13,329 nucleotides of DNA, taken from the NCBI GenBank assembly GCA_905480065.1, contig CAJQOV010000139.1, positions 1-13,329 of the forward strand, given 5' to 3'. Numbering within the stretch: position 1 is the first letter of the stretch; each line of letters starts with the position of its first letter. Shown here one piece after another: positions 7,391 to 13,329 of this stretch. Origin of the DNA: an uncultured Gammaproteobacteria bacterium. Its GTDB lineage: Bacteria > Pseudomonadota > Gammaproteobacteria > UBA9214. The notes beneath the pieces were generated by a model, which ran no database searches, was not told where the DNA came from, and saw nothing but the letters and a program-made list of their open reading frames with translations. The translations under genes and the position numbers were made by a program.

Positions 7391-7405
7391 CGCCTCGATC
7401 AGACA

Positions 7406-7417
7406 TTCCTCGAGGAA
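7406..7417. promoter_or_regulatory. Perfect 12-bp palindrome, possible operator
   Basis: TTCCTCGAGGAA is self-complementary over all 12 bases and lies 44 bases before the start of the exported coiled-coil protein. A loose -10-like TACTAAT follows at 7434-7440. A regulator binding site is possible, but nothing identifies the regulator. Confidence 0.25.
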
Positions 7418-7461
7418 AATCAACAGCTACCGATACTAATAATTCAAACATGGAGTCTGTC

Positions 7462-8286
7462 ATGAACAAATTGATGCCTGTTGCCGCACTTGCCGCCGCC
7501 GCGCTGGCCGGCACCCTGTCAGAAACTGCCTGGTCGGAACAAACAGCGACATTCGAATGGCACGCGCCTGCCGAACAAACGCCGGCACCCGCAAGCGGTG
7601 TGGTACCGGGCGGTTATGCGCCGGCCAATCCGGGCTATGCACAGCCCTGGCAACAACCACGCCCATGGCAGGCACCGCAACCCGCGTATGGACAATCCCC
7701 CCCGTATTACCCGGCAGGCAGACAATACCAGGCCTACCCTGCCTGGCCTGCGGCAGCCCCGACGGCATGGGCGAATCCACTCGCTGCCGAGCTGCAACAG
7801 CTGCAGGAACAACTGGCCGCGAAAAGCAGCGAACTGGAACAGGCCCACGGCCTGCTTGAGCAGATACGCGGGCAGCTGCAGGACAGCCTTGCCACGGAAA
7901 CCGCATTGTCTGACAAGGTGGCCTACGGTACCCGCGAGCAAAATGCCTTACGGGTGCGCGTGACAGACCTGGTCAAAACACTGAACGCCTGCAACACCAC
8001 ACTGGAACAACAGCACCGGCTCATCGATGACCATCAGGCACAAAACCGGAATCTCTCTGCGCAACGCGATCAACTGCACAACGAGCTCGTCCGCCGCGAC
8101 GAACAATTGACGGCAGTGCAGTCTGAACTACAGGCAGCCACGCAGGCCCTGGGGCGCGCCGCCGAGGCACTCAGCGCCGCCAGGCTTCAGATCGGGCTAC
8201 ACCGCGACGAGCTGGGCAAACCGCAGGCCGAACAGCAGAACCAGGAAACCCGACTGCACGGCGGGCCGCAAACCCCGACCGAATGA
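7462..8286 (+). CDS. Exported coiled-coil protein, function unknown
   Basis: A 274-residue protein I do not recognise. It starts with a Sec-type signal peptide (MNKLMPVAALAAAALAGTLS, cleavage probably near residue 25, AWS before EQ), so it should be periplasmic or outer-membrane associated. Residues 35-106 are low complexity, rich in Pro, Gln, Tyr, Trp and Ala (PWQQPRPWQAPQPAYGQ), likely disordered. Residues 107-255 form a long charged coiled coil with heptad-like leucines (LAAELQQLQEQLAAKSSELEQ). There is a single mature cysteine, Cys177. The start is set by GGAG at 7452-7455, six bases before the ATG at 7462; the in-frame ATG at 7450 overlaps that site. Coiled-coil content will produce weak matches to many proteins, so homology should be judged on the N-terminal region. 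The gene seems monocistronic, 229 bases before parA. Confidence 0.75.
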   Translation: MNKLMPVAALAAAALAGTLSETAWSEQTATFEWHAPAEQTPAPASGVVPGGYAPANPGYAQPWQQPRPWQAPQPAYGQSPPYYPAGRQYQAYPAWPAAAPTAWANPLAAELQQLQEQLAAKSSELEQAHGLLEQIRGQLQDSLATETALSDKVAYGTREQNALRVRVTDLVKTLNACNTTLEQQHRLIDDHQAQNRNLSAQRDQLHNELVRRDEQLTAVQSELQAATQALGRAAEALSAARLQIGLHRDELGKPQAEQQNQETRLHGGPQTPTE

Positions 8287-8435
8287 GAGACAGGGTGTCA
8301 GCCCCTTTTCCGGGTAGTTTTAAACGGGCCCGGATGCCTTGTTTCTGACGCTTGTTGGTTCTGGCCGATCGCAACTACAACTAGACTAACGTTCATACCT
8401 TCTCTGCCAGAGCAGGATTCACACCAGTCAATGCA

Positions 8436-8464
8436 TTGGACGTAGCAGGCAATCCTGCTAAAAT
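8436..8464 (+). promoter_or_regulatory. Sigma-70 promoter of parA with a palindrome in the spacer
   Basis: TTGGAC (8436-8441), a 17-base spacer, and TAAAAT (8459-8464) preceded by TGC make a near-consensus extended promoter. The expected transcription start is near 8471, 45 bases before the GTG. An inverted repeat, TAGCAGG (8443-8449) and CCTGCTA (8454-8460), fills the spacer and enters the -10. A matching half site AGCAGG is at 8411-8416, 33 bases upstream, about three helical turns. This layout suits a repressor, possibly autoregulation. Confidence 0.65.
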
Positions 8465-8515
8465 TCCCATGCTAGTTCCTGCAATCTTACTCAAGGCAAG
8501 AAGGCTCATTCCAAC

Positions 8516-9217
8516 GTGCTGAAAATCAGCGTCATGAACGCCAAAGGTGGCTGCGGTAAAACCACGGTGGCCACCAACCTGGCCAGCTATTGCGCGTCCC
8601 GCGGTTACGGTACGGCGCTGTTTGACTACGACAGACAGGCCTCCAGCATGCGCTGGCTAAAAGCGCGCCCGTCCAGCCGACCACCGATTCACGGGGTAGC
8701 CGCATTCGAACTGCCACGACCAGGCGTCACGCGCGCCTGGCAGATGAGGGTTCCGCAAGATACCCGTTATATGATCACCGACACGCCCGCCGGCTGTGCC
8801 ATGGTGGATATCGAAGACCGGGTTGCCGAGGCCGACGTCATCATCATTCCGGTGTTACCGTCCTCGATCGATATTCATTCGACGGCCGACTTCATCAGGG
8901 ATTTGTTACTGGTCGGCAAGGCGCGAATCCACAACACCCGCCTGGCGATTGTCACCAACCGCACACGCATCCACACCAGGGCCGTTGAAAAACTGGAACG
9001 CTTCCTCAACAAGCTGGAGATTCCCGTCATTGCACGTATTCGCGATACCCAGCACTACGTCAGCGCGGCCGAACAGGGACTCGGCATCCATGAGCTGAAT
9101 GAACGGGACGCACAGAAAGACGCTGAAACCTGGGCCGAACTGCTCGACTGGCTGGACAACAACCGCGGCGGTTTCACCGATTTCGAATACGCACTACTGC
9201 AAGACCAAAGCGCTTGA
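8516..9217 (+). CDS. ParA-family (MinD/ParA/Soj) ATPase, orphan
   Basis: A 233-residue deviant-Walker ATPase. The P-loop is NAKGGCGKTT (residues 8-17) with both the signature Lys10 and the Walker Lys15. The A' motif DYDRQ (38-42) and switch II ITDTPAG (87-93, Asp89) are intact, and TNRT at 147-150 fits the adenine-contact strand. Such proteins dimerise on ATP and position cargo on DNA or membranes. At 233 residues it lacks the N-terminal DNA-binding extension of large plasmid ParA proteins, and no ParB gene or parS-like cluster is adjacent, so it is an orphan; cargo might be a chemotaxis, flagellar, carboxysome or other cluster rather than a chromosome. GTG 8516 is preceded by AAGG 11 bases upstream; the next in-frame ATG (8534) would cut the first beta strand. 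Its own strong promoter suggests a separate unit. Confidence 0.88.
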   Translation: MLKISVMNAKGGCGKTTVATNLASYCASRGYGTALFDYDRQASSMRWLKARPSSRPPIHGVAAFELPRPGVTRAWQMRVPQDTRYMITDTPAGCAMVDIEDRVAEADVIIIPVLPSSIDIHSTADFIRDLLLVGKARIHNTRLAIVTNRTRIHTRAVEKLERFLNKLEIPVIARIRDTQHYVSAAEQGLGIHELNERDAQKDAETWAELLDWLDNNRGGFTDFEYALLQDQSA

Positions 9218-9224
9218 GGATATA

Positions 9225-9388
9225 GTGTCAGCGCACATTTAATACTTATTGGATTGCTGATTAGTTCATTTTCGTCATCCCGGCGCAGGCCGGGATCCAG
9301 GGTTTTCAATAACCTGGATGCTGGCCTGCGCCAGCATGACGAATTAATCAGAAGTTTCTTATATCCAGAGATTAATGTGCCCTGACAC
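9225..9388. repeat. 164-bp imperfect palindrome (MITE-like)
   Basis: The outer ends are inverted copies: GTGTCAGCGCACATTTAAT at 9225-9243, and GTGTCAGGGCACATTAAT read on the minus strand from 9388 to 9371. Inside, CTGATTA and CGTCAT on the left pair with ATGACG and TAATCAG on the right. The core 9273-9341 is itself a dimer of the GTCATCCC family: arms CCCGGC/GCCGGG and GCTGGC/GCCAGC, each followed by ATCCAG, around GGTTTTCAATAACC. It takes up 164 of the 183 bases between the convergent parA and pyrophosphohydrolase genes, so it may also act as a two-way terminator. No transposase or target duplication is visible. Confidence 0.7.
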
Positions 9389-9400
9389 CTGTTTCGCCTG

Positions 9401-9826
9401 CTAGCACCCATCCTCACAATCGTTGTACTTCCTCGCACTCCCCCGCACCTTGTCCGCAGGGTATTTGTTTGCATTCACTTCGATCTTGGCGAGCACGGCC
9501 TGTTCGATGTCAATATTGAGTTTGTCGGCCAGCCGGACCAGGTAGATCTGGATGTCGGCGAGTTCCTGGGCCACCTCGGCGAGTTTGTCGGGTGGCAGCG
9601 CATGGCTCTGGTCTTCAGTCAGCCACTGAAAGTGTTCGACCAGCTCGGCGGCTTCGACGATCAGCGCCATGGCGAGGTTCTTCGGGGAATGGAACTGGTC
9701 CAAGTCGCGTTCGGTGGCGAAGTCGCGCAGGCGTTGCTTGATGGGTTCGAGTGAGTCCACGGGTGGTATCTTCCCTGTTGTTGCTGTGCGCTGCTGGCCA
9801 CCCTGCCCCGGGTGGCCTTCAGACAT
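9401..9826 (-). CDS. MazG-like nucleotide pyrophosphohydrolase
   Basis: A 141-residue all-alpha NTP pyrophosphohydrolase of the RS21-C6/dCTPase branch of the MazG superfamily, which hydrolyses (d)NTPs to monophosphate plus pyrophosphate and cleans the nucleotide pool in the cytoplasm. The metal-binding pattern is complete: EAAE (Glu58, Glu61) in MALIVEAAELVEHFQW, then ELAD (Glu88, Asp91). Asn50 and Trp68 are typical family positions, and the end KYPADKVRGSARKYN (121-135) is the family C-terminal signature. The substrate cannot be fixed from sequence; dCTP or a modified pyrimidine is the usual guess. I chose ATG at 9826; an open frame extends to 9880, but the added 18 residues do not look like family sequence and there is no clear ribosome-binding site at either. 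The tail ends CEDGC. Convergent with parA. Confidence 0.88.
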   Translation of the reverse strand: MSEGHPGQGGQQRTATTGKIPPVDSLEPIKQRLRDFATERDLDQFHSPKNLAMALIVEAAELVEHFQWLTEDQSHALPPDKLAEVAQELADIQIYLVRLADKLNIDIEQAVLAKIEVNANKYPADKVRGSARKYNDCEDGC

Positions 9827-9882
9827 GATGGTAGCACGTTCATTTGTATGGGGAATCGTTTGGCACCTGTGCATTGTCATGG

Positions 9883-9971
9883 GCTGGGTCCCCGCCCGCG
9901 CGGGGACGACTTGCTGCTGCTGGTGCTGCTGCTGTTGGCGCTCGCTGGGTCCCCGCCCGCGCGGGGACGAC
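9883..9971. repeat. Two identical 28-bp hairpin repeats around a CTG-rich tract
   Basis: Positions 9883-9910 and 9944-9971 are identical: GCTGGG, then TCCCCGC-CCGC-GCGGGGA, then CGAC. Each folds as a strong GC-rich hairpin (TCCCCGC with GCGGGGA). The 33 bases between them are CTG-rich (TTGCTGCTGCTGGTGCTGCT and on). A decayed third copy, GTGCGGGGACGCC, is near 10018-10030. They belong to the dispersed GTCGTCCCC family and lie upstream of the minus-strand pyrophosphohydrolase gene. Confidence 0.75.
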
Positions 9972-10339
9972 GGGATACCTCAAGCCCATGCGGGCATGGC
10001 GGCCCGTGGTCCGGTCTGTGCGGGGACGCCGGGAATACCAGGAGTCCGCGTGGGTATGGCTGCCTGGGGCCTGCCTTGACGGTGACGTCGACCAGGAGGG
10101 TTGTGCGGTGGCGCCTGCCGGGGGTTGCTACCACCTCTCGCAAACCAGAATTACTCCCGCTATAGCGAGGTTTTCGTGGATGATGGATTTGCATGCCGAT
10201 GGCATCCGGGCTGTAACAATTGCCGGCCATACTTGATCTTGCTCAGGTTCTGCCGAAGGTTATCGAGTAGTATCGCATCAGGCAGGGCAAGGATCGGCTC
10301 TGCGCGCAGGGACAGTCATAATTCTTTTTGGGGGTTTTC
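9972..10339. other. Intergenic stretch with no gene
   Basis: This region separates the start of the minus-strand pyrophosphohydrolase gene from the plus-strand Cys-rich gene. Open frames here are short, run through the repeats and lack family character or ribosome sites. Visible structures are a GGTGG/CCACC inverted repeat near 10108-10136, a CGCTATAGCG palindrome near 10158-10167, and ATGCC-GAT-GGCAT at 10193-10205. CATAAT at 10317-10322 could be the -10 of the next gene, without a good -35. Confidence 0.4.
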
Positions 10340-10639
10340 ATGAGGTTATCAGTAGTACGCCTGATCAAGGGGATGCTTTTGGGTGGGGCACTGGTCTCGG
10401 CTGGCGCGTTGGCCTGTGACCAGGGGCTCGATGGCTGCCTCGGTTGTAACGACGAGCAGCTGCCGGCGTGTCTGAATACGCTGGTACTGGAGATCTGCAA
10501 GGCCGGCGGCGATCCAATGGGTTGCGACGGGCAGCGCGTTTATGACGATGCGGAGCGCTACGTGACCATCAGCACCGGTAGCCATATGTCACGTATCAGC
10601 TCGATGGCCCGGAGTGCGCGCAAATATCAGCGGCATTAA
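10340..10639 (+). CDS. Small Cys-rich exported protein, function unknown
   Basis: A 99-residue protein that I do not recognise. The start is ATG 10340, with GGGGG at 10330-10334 five bases upstream; an in-frame TTG at 10328 is less likely. Residues 1-25 (MRLSVVRLIKGMLLGGALVSAGALA) are a clear signal peptide with cleavage after ALA, leaving Cys26 as first mature residue. The context GALAC does not fit the lipobox well (Leu at -2, not -3), so I favour a soluble periplasmic protein over a lipoprotein, without certainty. Six cysteines crowd into the first 40 mature residues (Cys26, 33, 36, 44, 52, 62 in this numbering), an even number that could give three disulfides or a metal site. The C-terminal 35 residues are polar and basic. 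It is followed by the REP array and is convergent with icd. Confidence 0.65.
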   Translation: MRLSVVRLIKGMLLGGALVSAGALACDQGLDGCLGCNDEQLPACLNTLVLEICKAGGDPMGCDGQRVYDDAERYVTISTGSHMSRISSMARSARKYQRH

Positions 10640-10695
10640 TAAGCAATACCTGTTGGGACGATCAACGGCGGCGACTCCTTTCGGTACCTGTGCTG

Positions 10696-11024
10696 ATCGC
10701 GCTTGATAAGCGCTCCTACAATCAAATCCCCGGCGCCTTGTAGGAGCGGTCATCGACCGCGATTGGACCTGCCGTATAAACCATCGCGCTTGATAAGCGC
10801 TCCTACAATCAAATCCCCGGCGCCTTGTAGGAGCGGTCATCGACCGCGATTGACCCTGCCGTATAAACCATCGCGCTTGATAAGCGCTCCTACAATCAAA
10901 TCCCCGGCCCCTTGTAGGAGCGGTCATCGACCGCGATTGGGTACGTGCGGTGATCGTTCGCGCTTGATAAGCGCTCCTACAATCAAATCCCCGGCGCCTT
11001 GTAGGAGCGGTCATCGACCGCGAT
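10696..11024. repeat. Tandem array of four 87-bp REP/BIME units
   Basis: Four 68-bp units begin at 10696, 10783, 10870 and 10957, an exact 87-bp period with 19-bp spacers. Each unit is two REP hairpins facing each other: on the minus strand GTAGGAGCGCTTATCAAGCG, on the plus strand GTAGGAGCGGTCATCGACCG, each ending CGCGAT, joined by a 16-bp core (TCAAATCCCCGGCGCC). Copies 1 and 2 are identical; copy 3 differs at 10909 (C for G) and copy 4 at its first base. Spacers 1 and 2 differ at two bases; spacer 3 is different. The array fills most of the gap between the convergent Cys-rich and icd genes. REP elements of this kind are usually mobilised by RAYT transposases acting at GTAG; none is in the window. 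Confidence 0.93.
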
Positions 11025-11074
11025 TCGCTGCGCCGTGAAAATCAACGTGCCTGCGCCTGCGGACATGTAGCGGC

Positions 11075-13297
11075 CTACAGGCTGTCGATCACTGCGTTGA
11101 AGGTTGCGCTCGGGCGCATGACCTGCGCGGCCAGCATCCGGTCCGGGCGGTAGTAACCGCCGATATCCACCGGCTTGCCCTGCACGAGGTTAAGTTCATC
11201 GACGATCTTCGCTGCACTCCCGGCCAGCTGTTTGGCCACCGGTGTAAACATCACCTGCAAGTCTTTGTCGACCTCCTGTGCGGCCAGCGCCTGTGCCCAG
11301 TACAGCGCCAGGTAGAAATGACTGCCGCGGTTATCCAGCTCACCCACCTTGCGTGACGGTGACTTGTTGTTGTCGAGGTACTCCCCGTTGGCCACGTTCA
11401 ATGCATCGGCCAGCACCTGCACCTTGCCGTTAGCGGATTTCTGCGCAAGGTCTTCGAGCGAAACGGCCAGCGCGAGAAATTCTCCCACCGAGTCCCAGCG
11501 CAGGTGATTTTCCTGCAGCAACTGTTCCACCAGCTTGGGCGCGGAACCACCGGCACCGGTCTCGAACAGGCCGCCGCCTGCCAGCAACGGCACGATGGAC
11601 AGCATCTTGGCGCTGGTGCCGAGTTCCAGGATCGGGAACAGGTCGGTGAGGTAATCACGCAGCACGTTGCCGGTAACCGAGATGGTGTCCTGCCCGGCCC
11701 GCACGCGTTCCAGTGTGTAGCGAGTTGCATCCACCGGTGACTTGATGAGAATCTCCAGTCCACTGGTGTCGTGGTCCTGCAGGTAGGTCTCGATCTTTTT
11801 GATCAGGTTGGCATCGTGCGCACGCTGGCTGTCGAGCCAGAACACGGCCGGCTGTCCGGTCAGACGTGCGCGCGTCACTGCGAGCCTGACCCAGTCGCGG
11901 ATCGGCAGGTCGCGGGTCTGGCACATGCGCCAGATATCGCCCGGCTCGACATCATGTTCCAGCACGATGTTTCCACTGCTGTCGGTCACACGTACCGTGC
12001 CCGCCTCCGGGATTTCGAAGGTCTTGTCATGCGAACCGTATTCCTCGGCCTTCTGCGCCATCAGGCCGACATTGCTGACGCTGCCCATGGTGGCGACATC
12101 GAACGCGCCATGCTGCTTGCAAAACTCGATCACCGCCTGGTAGATGCCGGCGTAACAGCGATCCGGAATCATTGCCTTGGTATCGTGCAGCTTGCCATCC
12201 GGCCCCCACATACGACCGGAAGAGCGGATCATGGCCGGCATAGAGGCATCGACAATCACGTCGCTCGGCACATGCAGGTTGGTGATGCCCTTGTCCGAAT
12301 TCACCATCGCCAGTTCCGGGCGGGTGTTGTACACCGCCTGCAAATCCGCTTCGATCTGCTGGCGTTGCGCATCCGGCAGGCCGGCAATCTTCGCATAGAC
12401 ATCGCCGAGGCCGTTGCGGGTATTCACGCCCAGCTGTTTGAAGGTATCGGCATGCTGCTCAAACACGTCTTTGTAATAGACGTCGACGGCGTGGCCAAAG
12501 ATGACCGGATCGGAAACCTTCATCATGGTGGCTTTCATGTGCAGGGACAGCAACACGCCTTGCTGCTTCGCGTCCTGCATGGACTGCTCAAAGAAGGCAC
12601 ACAGCATATTGCAATTCATGACCGCGGCATCCACGACCTCGGCAGCCAGTACCGGCACGGCCTCCTTCAGCACGCGCGCCTCACCGCTTGAGGTAACGAG
12701 CGTGATTTTCAGCGCGCCCGCGTCATTCAGCACGGCGGATTGTTCACTGGAATAGAAATCGCCATCAGGCATGGAGGCAACGTGTGACTTGGAATCCGAC
12801 GACCATGCGCCCATGGAGTGCGGATGCTTTTTCGCGTAGGCCTTCACCGGGACGGCCACACGGCGGTCCGAATTGCCCTCGCGCAGCACCGGGTTCACGG
12901 CACTGCCCAGCACCCTGGCATAGCGCGCATTGATCGCCAGCTCCTGCTCACCGGCCGGTTCGCCCGGGTAGTCCGGTATGGCATAGCCCTTGTGTTGCAG
13001 CTCCTGGATGGCCGCGTTCAGCTGCGGCACCGAGGCGCTGATGTTCGGCAGCTTGATGATGTTCGCCTGCGGTGTTTTTGCCAGTGCACCGAGTTCGGCC
13101 AGCGCATCGCCGATTTTCTGCGCATCGGTCAGCTTATCCGGGAAATTCGCGATGATGCGACCGGACAGCGAAATATCGCGGCTCTCCACTTGCACACCGG
13201 CGGCACGGGCGAATGCCTGGATAATGGGCAACAGGGAATACGTGGCCAGCGCGGGGGCTTCGTCGGTTTCGGTATAGATGATGGTGGAATCTGCCAT
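11075..13297 (-). CDS. icd: Monomeric-type isocitrate dehydrogenase
   Basis: A complete 740-residue monomeric isocitrate dehydrogenase, which oxidatively decarboxylates isocitrate to 2-oxoglutarate in the TCA cycle. Length and numbering match the Azotobacter vinelandii enzyme (741 residues) without offset through the active site: Ser132 (GSAVNPV), Arg139-Asn142-Arg145 region (LREGNSDRR), Lys255 (LHMKATMMK), Asp350, Tyr420, Arg547, Asp548 and Asp552 are all present. For the 2'-phosphate of NADP, Arg600 (LRWDS) and Arg649 (SPSRK) are kept, but position 589, His in the NADP enzymes as I recall them (APKHVQQ), is Leu here (APKLVEQ). Coenzyme use should therefore be treated as open. The start ATG follows a weak CGGA. 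The gene seems to be a single unit; its 3' end meets the REP array, which may stabilise its message. No dimeric icd is in the window. Confidence 0.95.
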   Translation of the reverse strand: MADSTIIYTETDEAPALATYSLLPIIQAFARAAGVQVESRDISLSGRIIANFPDKLTDAQKIGDALAELGALAKTPQANIIKLPNISASVPQLNAAIQELQHKGYAIPDYPGEPAGEQELAINARYARVLGSAVNPVLREGNSDRRVAVPVKAYAKKHPHSMGAWSSDSKSHVASMPDGDFYSSEQSAVLNDAGALKITLVTSSGEARVLKEAVPVLAAEVVDAAVMNCNMLCAFFEQSMQDAKQQGVLLSLHMKATMMKVSDPVIFGHAVDVYYKDVFEQHADTFKQLGVNTRNGLGDVYAKIAGLPDAQRQQIEADLQAVYNTRPELAMVNSDKGITNLHVPSDVIVDASMPAMIRSSGRMWGPDGKLHDTKAMIPDRCYAGIYQAVIEFCKQHGAFDVATMGSVSNVGLMAQKAEEYGSHDKTFEIPEAGTVRVTDSSGNIVLEHDVEPGDIWRMCQTRDLPIRDWVRLAVTRARLTGQPAVFWLDSQRAHDANLIKKIETYLQDHDTSGLEILIKSPVDATRYTLERVRAGQDTISVTGNVLRDYLTDLFPILELGTSAKMLSIVPLLAGGGLFETGAGGSAPKLVEQLLQENHLRWDSVGEFLALAVSLEDLAQKSANGKVQVLADALNVANGEYLDNNKSPSRKVGELDNRGSHFYLALYWAQALAAQEVDKDLQVMFTPVAKQLAGSAAKIVDELNLVQGKPVDIGGYYRPDRMLAAQVMRPSATFNAVIDSL

Positions 13298-13329
13298 TGG
13301 TCCGGATCTCGTTTACAGGTGTCACGGAG

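Noticed and set aside
8287..8340. Terminator after the exported coiled-coil gene (CCGGG ... CCCGG around TTTTAAAC)
   Set aside because: The stem is only about 5 bp and no T run follows in the right place; not strong enough to call.
9669..10236. Several overlapping frames upstream of the Cys-rich gene
   Set aside because: Their products are translations of the GGTCCCCGCC hairpins and CTG tract, with no ribosome sites or family sequence.
10696..11024. CRISPR-like array
   Set aside because: The repeats are 68 bp and palindromic, spacers are 19 bp and two of three are nearly the same, and there are no cas genes. It is a REP array.
10703..11038. Open frames on both strands through the REP array, with a repeating amino-acid pattern
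   Set aside because: The 87-bp period is a multiple of three, so any frame open in one unit stays open through all. The sequence is made of hairpins, with no ribosome site or family match.
11771..12691. 306-codon open frame on the plus strand
   Set aside because: It is antisense to icd, whose frame carries all active-site residues. The long antisense frame follows from GC-rich codon bias.

Overview
The window reads as ordinary, fairly GC-rich chromosome of a free-living gammaproteobacterium. The pointers are a DbpA-type helicase, a DUF2058 (YaiL-like) protein, a BaiN/HI0933-type flavoprotein, a monomeric isocitrate dehydrogenase, and Pseudomonas/Xanthomonas-style REP hairpins carrying the GTAGGAGCG tag. 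I cannot place the genus. There is no rRNA, tRNA, CRISPR array, transposase or phage gene.

Layout, left to right: the 3' end of an NYN-domain (LabA/DUF88) gene; dbpA; an HI0933-family FAD protein; a membrane-anchored glutaredoxin-like protein; then, on the minus strand, a DUF2058 protein and a two-CBS-domain protein. The CBS gene is divergent from a large DUF349-repeat protein. Next come an exported coiled-coil protein, an orphan ParA-type ATPase with a well-formed promoter, a minus-strand MazG-like nucleotide pyrophosphohydrolase, a small Cys-rich exported protein, and, on the minus strand, a complete 740-residue monomeric isocitrate dehydrogenase. The genes look like single-gene units of unrelated function (RNA helicase and ribosome assembly, redox, nucleotide clean-up, TCA cycle), with no obvious shared pathway.

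The unusual content lies between the genes. Nearly every gap holds structured repeats. (1) GTAGGAGCG/GCAGGAGCG REP hairpins occur in facing pairs after dbpA and after the flavoprotein gene, and as a tandem array of four near-identical 68-bp units with an exact 87-bp period between the Cys-rich gene and icd. (2) A second family of GTCATCCC/GTCGTCCCC hairpins is scattered over at least six gaps. (3) Two larger imperfect palindromes (about 164 bp and 107 bp) have related ends of the form GTCAGGGCACATT. One fills the parA/pyrophosphohydrolase gap; the other ends at the DUF349 start codon. Stems in families 1 and 2 show compensatory base changes, so the fold seems to be under selection. No mobilising enzyme is in the window, so these are probably non-autonomous elements.

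I did not find a convincing new multi-gene system. The best single leads are the tandem REP array, the palindrome family, the palindrome inside the parA promoter, the His-to-Leu change at a coenzyme-contact position of the isocitrate dehydrogenase, and the small Cys-rich exported protein.
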